64,000 nt of DNA from Apus apus. Taxonomy: Eukaryota; Chordata; Aves; Apodiformes; Apodidae. A program made the translations under genes and the position numbers. The stretch spans positions 2,170,001 to 2,234,000 of the forward strand of contig NC_067305.1 of assembly GCF_020740795.1 (NCBI RefSeq), given 5' to 3'. The notes below the pieces were generated by a model that saw only the letters and a program-made list of their open reading frames with translations, was not told the DNA's origin and did not search any database. Positions 42,380 through 53,800 of the stretch are shown here, piece by piece. The stretch's first letter is position 1. Every line of letters begins with the position of its first letter.

Positions 42380-45300
42380 CTGCAGCAAGAGCACAGGGAA
42401 GGCAGCAGTGAGCTGCAGAGCAGGGAGGCCAGCAGGACTGTCCCTCAACCAGGCTGCAGTCCAGGCTGGTCCACTCATCTCCTGGATTTGCCCCCATCCA
42501 GCCCCTGGATGCTGTTCCTGGTGGGGAATGTTGAGCAGACCCTCAGGTGGATCAGCAGGGTCATGGGTTGTGCTCAATCTGCTCTGGCCCAGGTGTGTGG
42601 GTGAGCAGCACCCACTTCCCTCCCTCTGAGCAGGGATGCTTGGAGGTGGCAGAGGAGTGAGCAGCACCTCAACCCATAGGTGCTCTGACTTGGCCAGGGC
42701 AGCCTGTGAGCTCCTCCAGAGCCAGGGGGAGCCTGGGCTAAAGCAGCCAGACCTGTGGAGCTGCAAACCTCAGGCCACTCTGCCCTTGGAAGGGTCTGAG
42801 GGCTGGAGCTGAGCACAACACAGGCTGGTGGCACAGGAAGACTCAGGTCTGGCCAGTGAGACCACAGCTTCAGGAGCTGGCTCACTACAGGATCTCTTTC
42901 ACACACAGGGCAGCAAACAGCCTTGCACAGGACAGCTGGTGGCAACACCTGAGATCACCAGCCCCTGCTCCAGCTCAAACCCATCAGCCACCACCTGACA
43001 AACCAACTTCAAGGGACTCACCTTCCCTGTCATTTTCTGGATCTCATTCCGGTAGAAGATCAAGCTCCTCCTCATGAACTCGTAGCTGTAAGACAGGAAC
43101 AGACCATGGCAGGCTGAGCAGAAAAGGATGTGGAGAAGTTTCAGATGCTATTTAGAGCTGAAGGGAAGCTTCCCTGGGAGGAGACAACCTCTTTCCTCCC
43201 CGGGGTTCAGCACAAGCTGATCCCAGAAAACAAACAGTGCAGAGAACAGGGTGCAGGGCTGACTCAGCCTACCTGGCTCGCCTGAGGGCCTCGATCCACT
43301 CCTGACACTGCTCCTCACTGGCACATTCAAAGCAGTATTTCCTCTCTGGCTCCTCGATGAAACCTGCCAGGGATAAGGAAAAAGCTTAAGGGAGGTCCTG
43401 GCAGAGCTGCCTGTGCTCCCCTGGCTCCCTCCCCAGCAACAGCCTCTGCCAGGCCACAATTAGCGCCTCCGTTCCAGGAAGATGAGGTGGGAACAAGCTG
43501 GGAAACCAGGCTCTGTCCCCTCTCCCCCACCCTGGGTGGCTCTTGCCTGTCCCCAGCAGCTGCCTACAGCCTTTGTCACCTCCCAGCAGCCACCAACTTT
43601 GGAAAGAGCAGCTTCTCAAACGGAGTGACAGCTGGGAGCTGAACCTGACCAACATGGCCAGATGTGGGGCAGAAAGTCCCTGAAGCCTCCTGGTCAGGAG
43701 GAATTTGGTGAATCCAAGTGGAAAATGACCCTGAGGTTGATCTAGGCAGAGGGCAACCACCAGAGGGGTTAACTGCACTAGGAGAAGGCACTGACCTGTC
43801 TTTGCTTGAGGCTTTTGGGAATCTGGTACAGTGCACAAGCAGAAAGCAAGTCCCTGTGCAACTCCAGCTCTTTACTAAGACAGAATCAGGACATCTAATT
43901 AATTATCTTGTCCCCAGAGCTCTGCCCTTCAGTACACAGCCCACAGAGATCCAGGCTGCTGCTGCTGCTGCTCAGAACTGGGTCAGGCTGCATCAAACCC
44001 TGCTGGGCAGGGACACAGCCCCACACCAACTGCCACGGGTTTTCATGGTGTTCTCAGGCCTCCTCATTCACCTCCCAACACCCCCAAACTCTTAGAATTT
44101 CACAGCCTGGTGCTTAGAGAGATGAGAATGTTTGGGATGTTTGAGGGTCCTCTGGAGACAGTGGGAACACCGGCTCTCCTGGCTAGAAGAAGAGACAAGG
44201 CTCTGCACAGGAAAGCAGCTGTGCCCGACAGCCAGGCCAAAAGATAGAGGGATGGCCTTGGAGAAATATCCTGTTATTTGCACCACATACCTCTGGCACA
44301 ATGATTAGCTGCTGGATGAAAGGCTGCTCACAAAGGGCAGCACAGCAGGAGCCAGCTGGAGCCCTGGCTATCACCACAAGGCCAGACAGCCCAGCGGGAG
44401 GGAGGACGGATGAGGCGGGTTTATCTGGGGCTGCCTCGGTGTGATAAAAACGCAGCAGCAGAGAAGCAGCCCCAGGTCACTGCCCGGCCCTCCCCGAGAG
44501 GCTCTGCCACCAGCTCTGAGCCCCAGCCTGGCTGTTGTCACTGCTCCTCTCAGCACGGGCTGCTGGGCAGAGCACACACTGGCTCAGCCAGCAGGGAAGT
44601 GTCACTGGCCTCAGGACAGCGTCCTCGGGCTGAGGAGCATGAGCTCCATGAGGAACACAAACCCCATGAGGAGGAGAAGGGCTGAGGAGATGAAATACAT
44701 GGGAAGGGTTGAGGAACACAAACCCCATGAGGAGAAGGGCTGAGGAGCATGAGCTCCATGAGGAGGAGAAGGGTTGAGGAGCATGAACCCCATGAGGAAC
44801 ACAAACCCTATGAAGAGAAGGGCTGAGGAGCATGAACCCCATAAGGAGGAGAAAGGTTGAGAAGCACAAGCCCCAGTGAGAAGAAGGGCTGAGGAGAACC
44901 CTATGAGAAAGGTTGAGGAGCATGAACCCCATGAGGAGGAGAAGGGTTGAGGAGCATGAACCCCATGAGGAGGAGAAGGGTTGAGGAGCATGAACCCCAT
45001 GAGAAGGAGAAGGGCTGAGGAGATGAAATACATAAGAAGGGTTGAGGAACACAGACCCCATGAGGAGAAGAGCTGAAGAGCATGAGCTCCATGAGGAGAA
45101 GGGGTGAGGAGCATGAACCCCATGAGGAGGAGAAGGGTTGAGGAGCATGAATTCCATGAGGAGAAAGGTTGAGAAGCACAAACCCCAGTGAGGAGAAGGG
45201 CTGAGGAGAACAAACCCTGTGAGAAAGGTTGAGGAGCATGAACCCCATGAGGAGGAGAAGGGCTGAGGAGATGAAATACATGGGAAGGGTTGAGGAACAC

Positions 45301-48300
45301 AAACCCCATGAGGAGGAGAATGGCTGAGGAGATGAAATACATGGGAAGGGTTGAGGAACACAAACCCCATGAGGAGGAGAATGGCTGAGGAGCATGAGCT
45401 CCATGAGGAGAAGGATTGAGGAGCATGAACCCAATGAGGAGGAGAAGGGCTGAGGAGATGAAATACATGAGAAGGGTTGAGGAACACAAACCCCATGAGG
45501 AGAAGGGCTGAGGAGCATGAGCTCCATGAGGAGGAGAAGGGCTGAGGAGCATGAGCTCCATGAGGAGGAGAAGGGCTGAGGAGCACAAACCCCACTAACC
45601 CCAGTGTTACCAGTGAAACAGCTGGAAAAAGCAGGAACTGAGCAGTGAAATGTTTCCTTTCCACAGCACAGTTTGCTGAAAAGTAACTCACTGATTGAGA
45701 AGACGTTCTCCTCCTCTTTGGTGATCCTGCAGTGCTCCAGCAGCAGAGCTCCAATGGGCTGGAAAAGACCCAGAGAGAGGCTTTCACCCACGTTGCACCC
45801 CAGTGAGACAGGGCCTATGTTTGCCTTTTAGGCAAGTTCCATAACCTGGTGCTACTTTTAAGAGCAATTCAATCTAATTGCATGAATGTTCCACCTTCTT
45901 TAATCAACCTTTTTGTTCCTGCTGACCTGCTTCACTCCTACCTGTACCCACTTTGCACACAATAGTTGGGTGTTAAAACATTTCTACTTGCTCAGACTCA
46001 GCCTGGGCTTTAGCATTTGTTTCTGGGAATGAAAAGACAGGGGAGAAGTTCACTTCCTTGCTCAGTAAATCAAAGGCAGATGAAATATTTAACAGGACAG
46101 ACAGAACAACTCACACTGTGGGAAGTCCTGAAGCCCAGCAAGAGGTTGGGAGTAGCTGAGGATGAACACACCAGTGGTAGGTACCAAAGGGTGATCCAAG
46201 CCATTAAAAAAGAGCAAACCAAAAGTGAACTATTTAATCCAAAAAATGCAAATAAGGCAGTTGGGATGGTACTGGAAAACCTGCTTTACCACCTATTTCT
46301 GGCACAGTGGTTTTCCATTAGCCCCTTCCACTCGCCTGCTGGATTATTTTTGATCCACTCAAGAGCATTTATGATGGGATGAGTCTCAAGATGTCACTAG
46401 AAGCTTTCCAGCTCCTTTGCTTGCAGCACCAGCTCCCACACACAGCACCTTGCAGTCAAAAGTCTGCTTTTATATTTATTCTCTGAGAAAAGAACTTCAG
46501 CAGGGGATCCATTAAAAGTCACCAGATCTCACCAGTGGCAGGGCCAGTGTCCTAGTTTGAGTCAAACTGTGACAGCCAGAAACACAATCCAAAGGTCCCA
46601 TCCCTCATTTCTTTTCTTTTTCTAGGCCCAAAAAGGGCTTCTAGATGCCCAAAATAACACTATTAACAGGCTCTGGCCACAAAAGGCTCCTGGTTACAGT
46701 CAGCACAGTGCACAACTGCAATTCCTGGCATAAAAAAAAAAGAAGAAACAACACTAATTCTTTTTCCAGGAGAACAAACCAGAAGCTTCCCCTCATGGTT
46801 TGGCACAGTAAGGCCCAGTCCTACAAACAAACATTGCAGACTCCACCTTTGGCAGTTTTGGGGCAGTGTTTTTGTTCCAGGCTCCCAAGATGAGCACCTG
46901 GATGTGTGCAGACAGCAGAGCTGCTCCTCACCCCCAGGAGTTTTCACTGAGTAGGGGGAAGAGGAAACAGGGGTGCTCTGACCTGGCTCTGGCAGGCTGT
47001 CACTGCAGCCTCCTCCAAAGCCCACACAACCCATTTCCCAGAGAAAGAAGAAAAACAGGGAGGAAAAAGAAACAACCAAGCAGCTTCTGTACCTCTGCTT
47101 CGTCTGTACGGAAGTAGAAGAGAAAGTTGACAACAAGCTTCACCAGGCGTTTCTTTAGCACTGCAGAGAAAAGAGAAGGTCACTTTGCTGCTTCTCAAGT
47201 TGCTTCAGAGCCTGGGGCACCACGGTACTGACAGACAGACAGGGAGACAGACAGACACAGCCCCCCCAGGATGTGGCTGCCCAGCCACTGGGCCTGAGGA
47301 AACCCAAGGGAACCTGCAAGTCCCAGCGGGGCCCCTGCCTGGGGCTGTCAGCAGGAATGTCACCTCTGAGGGACAAAGTCCACCAGGAGGCTGCAGGTGC
47401 TCACGTGGAGAAAAGCCCCAGGACCAGGGAAGGACTTTCTTCAACCCTCATATCCCAGTGCTGGTTTACAAAGAAATGTGTAGATTTCAGGAAGAGCCTC
47501 TTCCACTGATCCCCTGGTGTTCCTGACCAGCCACATCCAACCCCTCCAGTTCAGCCCTGCCACTCCTGTCCCCTAATCCAGGACCCCCTGGCCTGTCTGT
47601 CAATACCTGTGCTTCCCAGTCTCTTCCCAGTCTCTTCCCAGTCCTGCCTCCCAGTACCCCAGCCCTGCCCACCCCACATGGCCAGCCCTAACCCTGCCAA
47701 GTCAGGCCTGGTCCTGTCCCCAGTTTCCCAGTCAGGCTTCTCCCGTGCAACCAACCAGTCCTGCCCCTCAGTGTGCCCAGTTAGAATCACAGACTGGTTT
47801 TGGCTGGAAAAGTACTTTAGGATCATCAGGTCCAAGCATCTACCCAGCACTGCCCCGTGTCCCTCAGCACCATCTACAGGGCTTGGAAACCCCTCCAGGG
47901 ATGGGGACTCCCCCCCTGTCCCGGGCAGCCTGGGCCAGGGCCTGACAGCCCTTTTGGGGAAGAAATTGTTCCCCAGATCCAATCTCAACCTCCCCTGGTG
48001 CAACTTGAGGCCATTTCCTCTGGTTCCATCCCTTGTTCCTGGGGAGCAGAGCCCGACCCCCCTGGCTCCAACCTCCTCTCAGGCAGCTGCAGAGCCAGCA
48101 GGTCTCCCCTCACCTCCTTGTCTCCAGGCTGAACCCCCAGCTCCCTCAGCTGCTCCTGCTCACACTTGTGCTCCAGCCCCTTCCCCAGCTCCACTGCCCT
48201 TCCCTGGACACGCTCCAGCCCCTCCGTGTCCTTCTTGTCACAAGGAGCCCAAACCTCACCCCCCCCCCCCTTCTCCCCCAACCCCCTCTCACCTCATCCC

Positions 48301-49241
48301 CCAGTAACTCCCACCCTGGCCCCCCCACACCCCCTGGATCCTGCCCCACACTCCTAGACTCTGTTCCCCCCACACCCCCCAAATCCCCCCCACACCCCCA
48401 GCCCCTGCCCCACACCCCCAGGTCCTGCCCTCCAGCCCCAGCCCCTGCCCCATACCCCCTAAATCCTGCCCCACATCTCCAGATTCTGCCCCACACCCCC
48501 AGACCCTGCCCCACACCCCCAGATCCTGTCCCCCCACACCCCCCAAATCCTGTCCCACACCCCAGATCCTGCCCCACAACCCCCAGTCCCTGCCCCACAC
48601 CCCCAGGCCCTGCCCCACATCCTCAGATCCTGCCCCCCCACAACCCCCAAATCCTGCCCCACAACCCCCAGACACTGCCCCACACCCCCAGGTCCTGCCC
48701 CCCAGCCCCAGACCCTGCCCCACACCCCCTAAATCCTGTCCCCCCACACCCCAGATCCTGCCCCACACCCCCAGATCCTGTCCCCCCACACCCCCCAAAT
48801 CCCATCCCACAACCCCCAGATCCTGCCCCCCCCACCCCCAGGCCCTGCCCCACACACCCAGACCCTGCCCCACACCCCCCAAATCCTGCCACACACCCCC
48901 TAAATCCTGCCCACCCACACCCCCAGGCCCTGCCCCACACACCCAGACCCTGCCAACACCCCCAAATCCTGCCCCACAACCCCCAGACACTGCCCCCCAG
49001 CCCCAGACCCTGCCCCACACCCCCTAAATCCTGTCCCACACCCCAGACCCTGCTCCATATCCCCCAAATCCCCCCCCACACCCCCAGGCCCTGCCCCGCC
49101 CCTAGATCCTGCCCCCCCCACACACCCCCTGCCCCCCCCCCTCTCACCGCTCCCCTTCTTGGGCACCCGCATCATGATCTCGGCCGCCTTCTCGGCGGGC
49201 TGCCGGGCCAGGGACAGCAGCTCCCGCTCGTTGTACCTCAT
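42314..49241 (-). CDS. PLEKHJ1: PLEKHJ1, small PH-domain protein
   Basis: On the minus strand the coding exons are 49241-49148, 47160-47093, 45758-45692, 43363-43273, 43085-43022 and 42379-42314. They total 450 bases and encode 149 residues, the same length as human PLEKHJ1. The protein starts MRYNERELLSLARQPAEKAA, then has a PH domain from about residue 20 to 108 (SVLKKRLVKLVVNFLFYFRT, GALLLEHC, RKYCFECASEEQCQEWIEAL) and a helical tail ending in EEARFQLGTRKQ. PH domains bind phosphoinositides or proteins; the specific role of PLEKHJ1 is poorly known. The start codon is the only in-frame ATG before the conserved N-terminus. It is divergent with SF3A2, about 130 bases apart at the 5' ends, and convergent with DOT1L. 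Confidence 0.97.
43022..43085 (-). CDS. PLEKHJ1: PLEKHJ1 exon 5
   Basis: It encodes YEFMRRSLIFYRNEIQKMTG and K. Acceptor TTACAG, donor GTGAGT. Confidence 0.95.
43273..43363 (-). CDS. PLEKHJ1: PLEKHJ1 exon 4
   Basis: It encodes FIEEPERKYCFECASEEQCQ then EWIEALRRA. This includes the conserved Trp of the PH-domain C-terminal helix. Confidence 0.95.
44626..45590. repeat. 31- to 34-bp minisatellite in PLEKHJ1 intron 3
   Basis: Nearly thirty copies of a unit containing GGCTGAGGAGCATGAGCTCC and CATGAGGAGGAGAA. Units differ mainly by a 3-base GAG deletion and a variant with GATGAAATACATG. The plus strand is A/G-rich. The array fills about half of the intron. Confidence 0.93.
45692..45758 (-). CDS. 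PLEKHJ1: PLEKHJ1 exon 3
   Basis: It encodes PIGALLLEHCRITKEEENVF and SI. Donor GTGAGT. Without splicing, the same frame runs on into the minisatellite downstream. Confidence 0.95.
47093..47160 (-). CDS. PLEKHJ1: PLEKHJ1 exon 2
   Basis: It encodes VLKKRLVKLVVNFLFYFRTD and two to three more residues, the first strands of the PH fold. The acceptor CTGCAG covers 47166-47161. Confidence 0.95.
47782..48240 (-). mobile_element. CR1 fragment of a third subfamily, sense to PLEKHJ1
   Basis: Head AGAATCACAGACTGGTTTTG, then CCTCCAGGGATGGGGACTCC and CTTGTCTCCAGGCTGAACCC. It is more diverged than the DOT1L copies. Confidence 0.85.
48280..49140. repeat. C-rich low-order tandem repeat in PLEKHJ1 intron 1
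   Basis: About 860 bases of irregular copies of a roughly 20-base unit such as CCCCACACCCCCAGATCCTG. The minus strand, which is the sense strand of PLEKHJ1, is extremely G-rich. The array ends a few bases from the exon 1 donor. Confidence 0.92.
49148..49241 (-). CDS. PLEKHJ1: PLEKHJ1 exon 1 (coding part)
   Basis: ATG at 49241-49239, then 31 codons plus one base. The donor GTGAGAG reads on the minus strand from 49147. Confidence 0.96.
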
Positions 49242-49380
49242 GGCGAGACCCCCCGGCCCGGCCCGGCCCGGCCCCGCTCCCGCCTCACGGGCCCCCCATG
49301 GCCCCGGAACCACTTCCCGCCCGCCCCGGAAGTGCCCGCGGGGCCGCGCGCAGGCGCAGGGCGGGAGCGGGGCCGCGGTA
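49242..49380. promoter_or_regulatory. Divergent CpG-rich promoter of PLEKHJ1 and SF3A2
   Basis: About 140 bases with dense CpG and no TATA box separate the PLEKHJ1 start codon from a likely SF3A2 first-exon donor (GTACGA at 49378). Two ETS-type motifs face each other: CACTTCCCG at 49310-49318 and CCGGAAGTG at 49326-49334. ETS/GABP sites are common in divergent housekeeping promoters. The SF3A2 non-coding first exon probably lies at about 49335-49377. Confidence 0.75.
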
Positions 49381-49381
49381 C

Positions 49382-50250
49382 GAGCTGGGGGGGGGGGGGG
49401 GGGGGGGGGGGCTGGAAAGGGGGGGATTTGGGGTCTTTTTTGGGGGTTCGGGGGTTCGGTCCGTGCTGGGCAGGGAAGGGGGAGGCCCCGGTGGGCGCGG
49501 GGGGGGTGTCGGTGGGTCCGGGTGGTGCCGGGGCCTTGAGGGGGGGCCCGGGGGGGGCGGGTCTGAGGCCTTGCGGGGGGGGGGGCTTTGGTTTGTGGGG
49601 AGGGGGGATTTGGAGCCTTGTTTTTGGGGGGGCTGGGGTGCTCGATCCGTTCCGGGGAGGCTTTGCGGCCTTGTCGGGAGGCGGGACTTGTTTGGGGGGG
49701 CTGTGGATCCATGTGAGGGGGCTGGGGCTCGTTTGGGGGGGTCGTTGATCCATAAGGAGGGGCTGGAGCTTGTCTGGGGGGGTTGTTGATCCATGTGGGG
49801 GGGATGGGGCTTGTTTGGGGGGGTTGTTGGTCCATAAGGAGGGGCTGGGGCTTGTTTGGGGGGGTTTGACCCTTGCTGGTGGATTTTTGAGGGGAGGGGG
49901 GGGTTTACTCCTGCTGGGGGTCTCTGTGGCCTTCCTGCACCCCTTTTTTTTGGGGTGTTCCTGTGTGTGTTGCAGGAGTTTGCAGCTCTGGCCCAAGCCG
50001 AGGGGAGGGGGCAAAGCTGGGACCTCACTGGGGGGGTTGGGGACAATGTGTTGAGGCCCTGACCTTGCTGGGGGGCTGGAGAGGAGGAGGAGGCGAGGGG
50101 GGGGGGGTCTCTGACCTTCCCAAAGGATTTGGGACTGCGTGGGGGTGACTCTGGGGCCCTGGGGGGGACATCGAGGTGGTGGGTTTGGGGAGGGTCCGTG
50201 GCAGGTTCTGGGGAGGCTGCTGGAGGGGGCCGGGGGGAGTCACTGGTGGG
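49382..50250 (+). repeat. G-rich block in SF3A2 intron 1, with a 25-G run and 41-bp repeats
   Basis: There is an uninterrupted run of 25 G at 49387-49411. Many G-runs of 5-9 follow. About four copies of a 41-base unit (TTGATCCATAAGGAGGGGCT type) lie at 49693-49865. Many G-quadruplexes could form on the plus strand. No exon was seen. Confidence 0.88.
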
Positions 50251-50386
50251 GCTGTGTAGAAGTAGGGCTGAGGAGATGGGGCAGGCTCTGGGGGCTGGTT
50301 AGTTTGGGTGATTCCTCCTCCTGGCCAGCGGGGTCAGTGGCTCTGTGTGTGCTGAGAGCCCAGGGCAGGCTTTGCTGTGCTCCTCT

Positions 50387-50600
50387 TAGAATCGTAGCAT
50401 CACAGAACCAGCTGAGCTGGGAGGGACCCAATCAGGACCATCCAGTCCTTGTGTAGGGCACCCCGAGAATCCCCCCCCACCTGCCTGAGAGCATCATCCA
50501 AAGGCTTCTTGAGCCTTGGTGCTGTGACCACTGCCCTGGCTGAAAATCCTTCTCCTGATACCCCAACCTGACCCCCCAGCTTCTCGTGCTCTGAACTCCA
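50387..50600 (-). mobile_element. CR1 fragment, antisense, in SF3A2 intron 1
   Basis: The head GAATCGTAGCATCACAGAAC is followed by blocks typical of an older CR1 subfamily (CTTGGTGCTGTGACCACTGC). It ends close to the exon 2 acceptor. Confidence 0.75.
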
Positions 50601-50697
50601 GGCTGCGAAGCCGTTGGTCGTCACTCACCTTGCTTTCCTGCCCTTCTCCAGGCTCTCTCTTTCTCCATAAGTAGCTGAAGCACACAGATCCCCCATC

Positions 50698-50823
50698 ATG
50701 GATTTCCAGCACCGTCCTGGAGGTAAAACTGGGAGTGGGGGGGTAGCCTCAGCCTCGGAAAGTAACCGGGACCGCAGGGAGAGGCTGCGGCAGCTGGCGC
50801 TGGAAACCATCGACATCAACAAG
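50698..50823 (+). CDS. SF3A2: SF3A2 exon 2, start of coding
   Basis: Forty-two codons from ATG to DINK. The acceptor is probably TTCTCCAG ending at 50651, which leaves 46 bases of 5' UTR in this exon. Confidence 0.96.
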
Positions 50824-53800
50824 GTGAGTCCTGGCCTCTGCCAGGCAGCAGGGAGAGGACACAGGGCTCCTGTCCTGCAGACTGCTGTGGGGATGGTTGG
50901 AAAAGGTTTGGAGGAGGCCACGGAGGTGATGCAAGGGCTGGAGCAGCATTGCTATGAAGACAGGCTGGGAGAGTTGGGGTGTTGAGCCTGGAGGAGAGAA
51001 GGCTCCAGGGAGACTTTATGGTGGCCTTCCAGTTCCTAAAGGGAGCCTGCAAGAGGGGTGGGAAGAGACTTTTCAGCAGAGAGGGCAGTGATAGGATGAG
51101 AGGTAATGGTTGTAAGCTGAAAGAGTGTAGGTTTAGGTTAGATATTGGGAAGAAATTCTTCACTGTGAGGGTAGGAAGGCACAGGAACAGGTTGCCCAGG
51201 GAAGCTGTGGCTGCCCCATCCCTGGCAGTGTTGAAGGGCAGGTTGGATGGGGCTTGGAGCAACCTGGGCTGGTGGGAGGTGTCCCTGCTCAGAGCAGGAA
51301 GGTTGGAACTTGATGATCTTTAAGGTCACTTCCAACCCAAACCATTTCTTGAATCTGTGATAGGTTAGATCTTTGCCTGAGCAAAACAACAAGAGATTTG
51401 TTGAAGAGCTGTGGGTTGAAATGAATGATTTGTGTTTCTAGTAATGTGGGAGTTGAATGAGAAACATTTCTGGCAGGGCTGACCAGAGAGGTGCCAGCAC
51501 TTGAGTGTTCAAGTGGCTGTTCCTGGGTTACTTTGAGCCTGGCTGGGACTTTGCTGTCCCTTGCCTGGGGCTGAGGTGCCATCACCAAGGAGCAAAGCTG
51601 CTGTTGCTTCACTTCTCACAGTCCTAAAGCAGTGTTGAGCCATTTGTTTAAATCTACAAACTCAGTTCTTCCAGTGCAGCAGAAGTTCAGCTGTGTTTTC
51701 ATTGTTGTCTTGCTCTGCCATGGATTTTGCCTGTAACTTTTTCACAACTCTCTTCCTAGGACCCTTATTTTATGAAGAATCACTTGGGCTCCTATGAGTG
51801 CAAGCTCTGCCTGACCCTGCACAACAATGAGGTGAGCTGAGCAGCTTGTCTGGACCTTGGAATCATGGAATCATTTTGGTTGGAAAAGACCTTTAAGATT
51901 AAGTCCAACCATTAACCCAGCACTGCCAAGGCCACCACTAACCCTTTCCATGAAGAACTTGTTCCCAAGATCCAATCTAAACCTCCCCTGGCATGACATG
52001 ACCATGCAGGACCATTCATGACCATGCACAACCACTCACCAGCATCCATACCTTGGTACTGGCTATTTGGGAATAATATTAGCTTCAAGTACAAGAGCTT
52101 GGGACATGCCTGATGAATGCTGAGGAGCTGGTGGTTGGGGAGTGACTTGTTAAGCCTACAGTTTATGACAGCTCAACAGCTGAGAGCAATCTGCAATTTC
52201 TGAGTAAGATTCCTCTCTGCTGAGGATTAAAATACCCTTGTCAGCCTGTGGTACAGTCTGTGCTCTGTGACAAGTGTCTGTCAGTGCAGGAGCAGGCCTG
52301 CCTTCATTTAACTTTCTTCTGCCTTGGTTTTTATTTCAGGGAAGTTACTTAGCACATACCCAAGGGAAGAAGCATCAGACCAATTTGTAAGTCATTCTCC
52401 TCTGTAGCTTTATTCTCTGCTGTCTAAGCACTTAAAAATGATGATTGTGTGCAGCTAGAGATCTGGAGCTGTTTCACAGCAGCACACTGTGCTGGAATGT
52501 TCTTTCACTCTCTTTCCAAGTGAACAGCCTGGCACTAACCAGCACTAACCAGCAGGTACAGACCAGATCTGCTCCAAAAGATGGTGCTGACAAGCCCCAT
52601 TTTGACCTCAGGTTGAAAACCAGTTGTGGGATTCCTGAAGGAAGGGGGAGAAAGAGTTTTAAAAGCAAACTGAGTCTAGTTATGAGGTTTTTTTTGAATA
52701 CAGTTTGGGAGAAGGTTGTAAGTTTTCTTTTAAGAAATGCAGTTTGCTTTGGTTTTGGTGAGTAGCTCGTGGGGTTTTTGTCTTTTTTCTTTCTTTCAAG
52801 AAGGAAGTCTCCTCATACCCATGTGTGCAGACAGGCACCAAGGTCATCTGGGGGGTGGGTGAGATAACTGAGATGACAGAGTTTAGGCAGGGGAAGGTCT
52901 GGATACAGCCAGCCTGTGGTGGTGCCTGTGGGGGAGAAACAGCAGGTTTTCCTGGCATCCTTTCTGTGAAGCCCTGAAGATTCCATGGTGAGGGGATTCA
53001 AGCTGCTCCCACTGATTAACCTCTGCAACTTGACACATTTCTGATGAATCCAGGGCCCGTCGAGCTGCCAAGGAAGCCAAGGAGGCCCCTGCCCAGCCAG
53101 CACCAGAGAAAGTCAAAGTGGAAGTGAAGAAATTTGTGAAAATTGGACGACCAGGTTATAAAGGTGTGTTGGGAGGGTCTGTCAGAGGTGAAACCCAGTG
53201 CCTGCTGGGCCTTGCCTGGAGGGCAGTGCTGGGGTTGTGAATTATTAATTAGTCTTTTGAGTAGATCTGTCCATGAATAAGATACTGGCTTATCTCCTGA
53301 TGTCCTTTATTGTTTAAATTACCCATGGAACATCTCTTTATTGCTGAGAACCCCTTTAATAATAGATGGGGGTGTCTCAGTCTTTCAGCTCTGCTTAGCA
53401 GTGCTGCAGGAGATGATGGCTTTGTTTCAGTCCCTCTCCTCCTTCTGTTGTGCTCTACTATCTTTCACTAATGCTTACAAATCACTCCTTGCATCAGTAA
53501 CTCACATTCTTTTTTGTCTGCAGCAGCTGAATTTCAGTAGAAATCCACAGTGGGATCATAGAAAAGCCTTTTAAGATCACCAAGTTAAACTAAACCAAAC
53601 ACTGCCAGCTCCACCACCAAACCATGTCCCTAAGCACCTCCTCAGACTTGTGCTCCAGACCCTTTCCCAGCTTTGTTGCCCCTCAAGGTGGCTTCAGTTA
53701 AAGACAGCGTGGCATTTTGTTTGATAAATGGGAGAACAGTCTTGTCATATGTTGTTGTTGGGAGCTTTGTGTGTTTCCTAGGGCAGAAATAATGTTGCTC

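Noticed and set aside
44477-45787. Minus-strand open frame of 436 codons
   Set aside because: It consists almost wholly of the minisatellite and crosses PLEKHJ1 exon 3 in the wrong frame. It is kept only as an observation on the repeat.
48033-49748. Plus-strand open frame of 571 codons rich in Pro and His
   Set aside because: It runs through a CR1 fragment, the C-rich tandem repeat, PLEKHJ1 exon 1 in antisense and the G-rich block. Low complexity explains the lack of stops.
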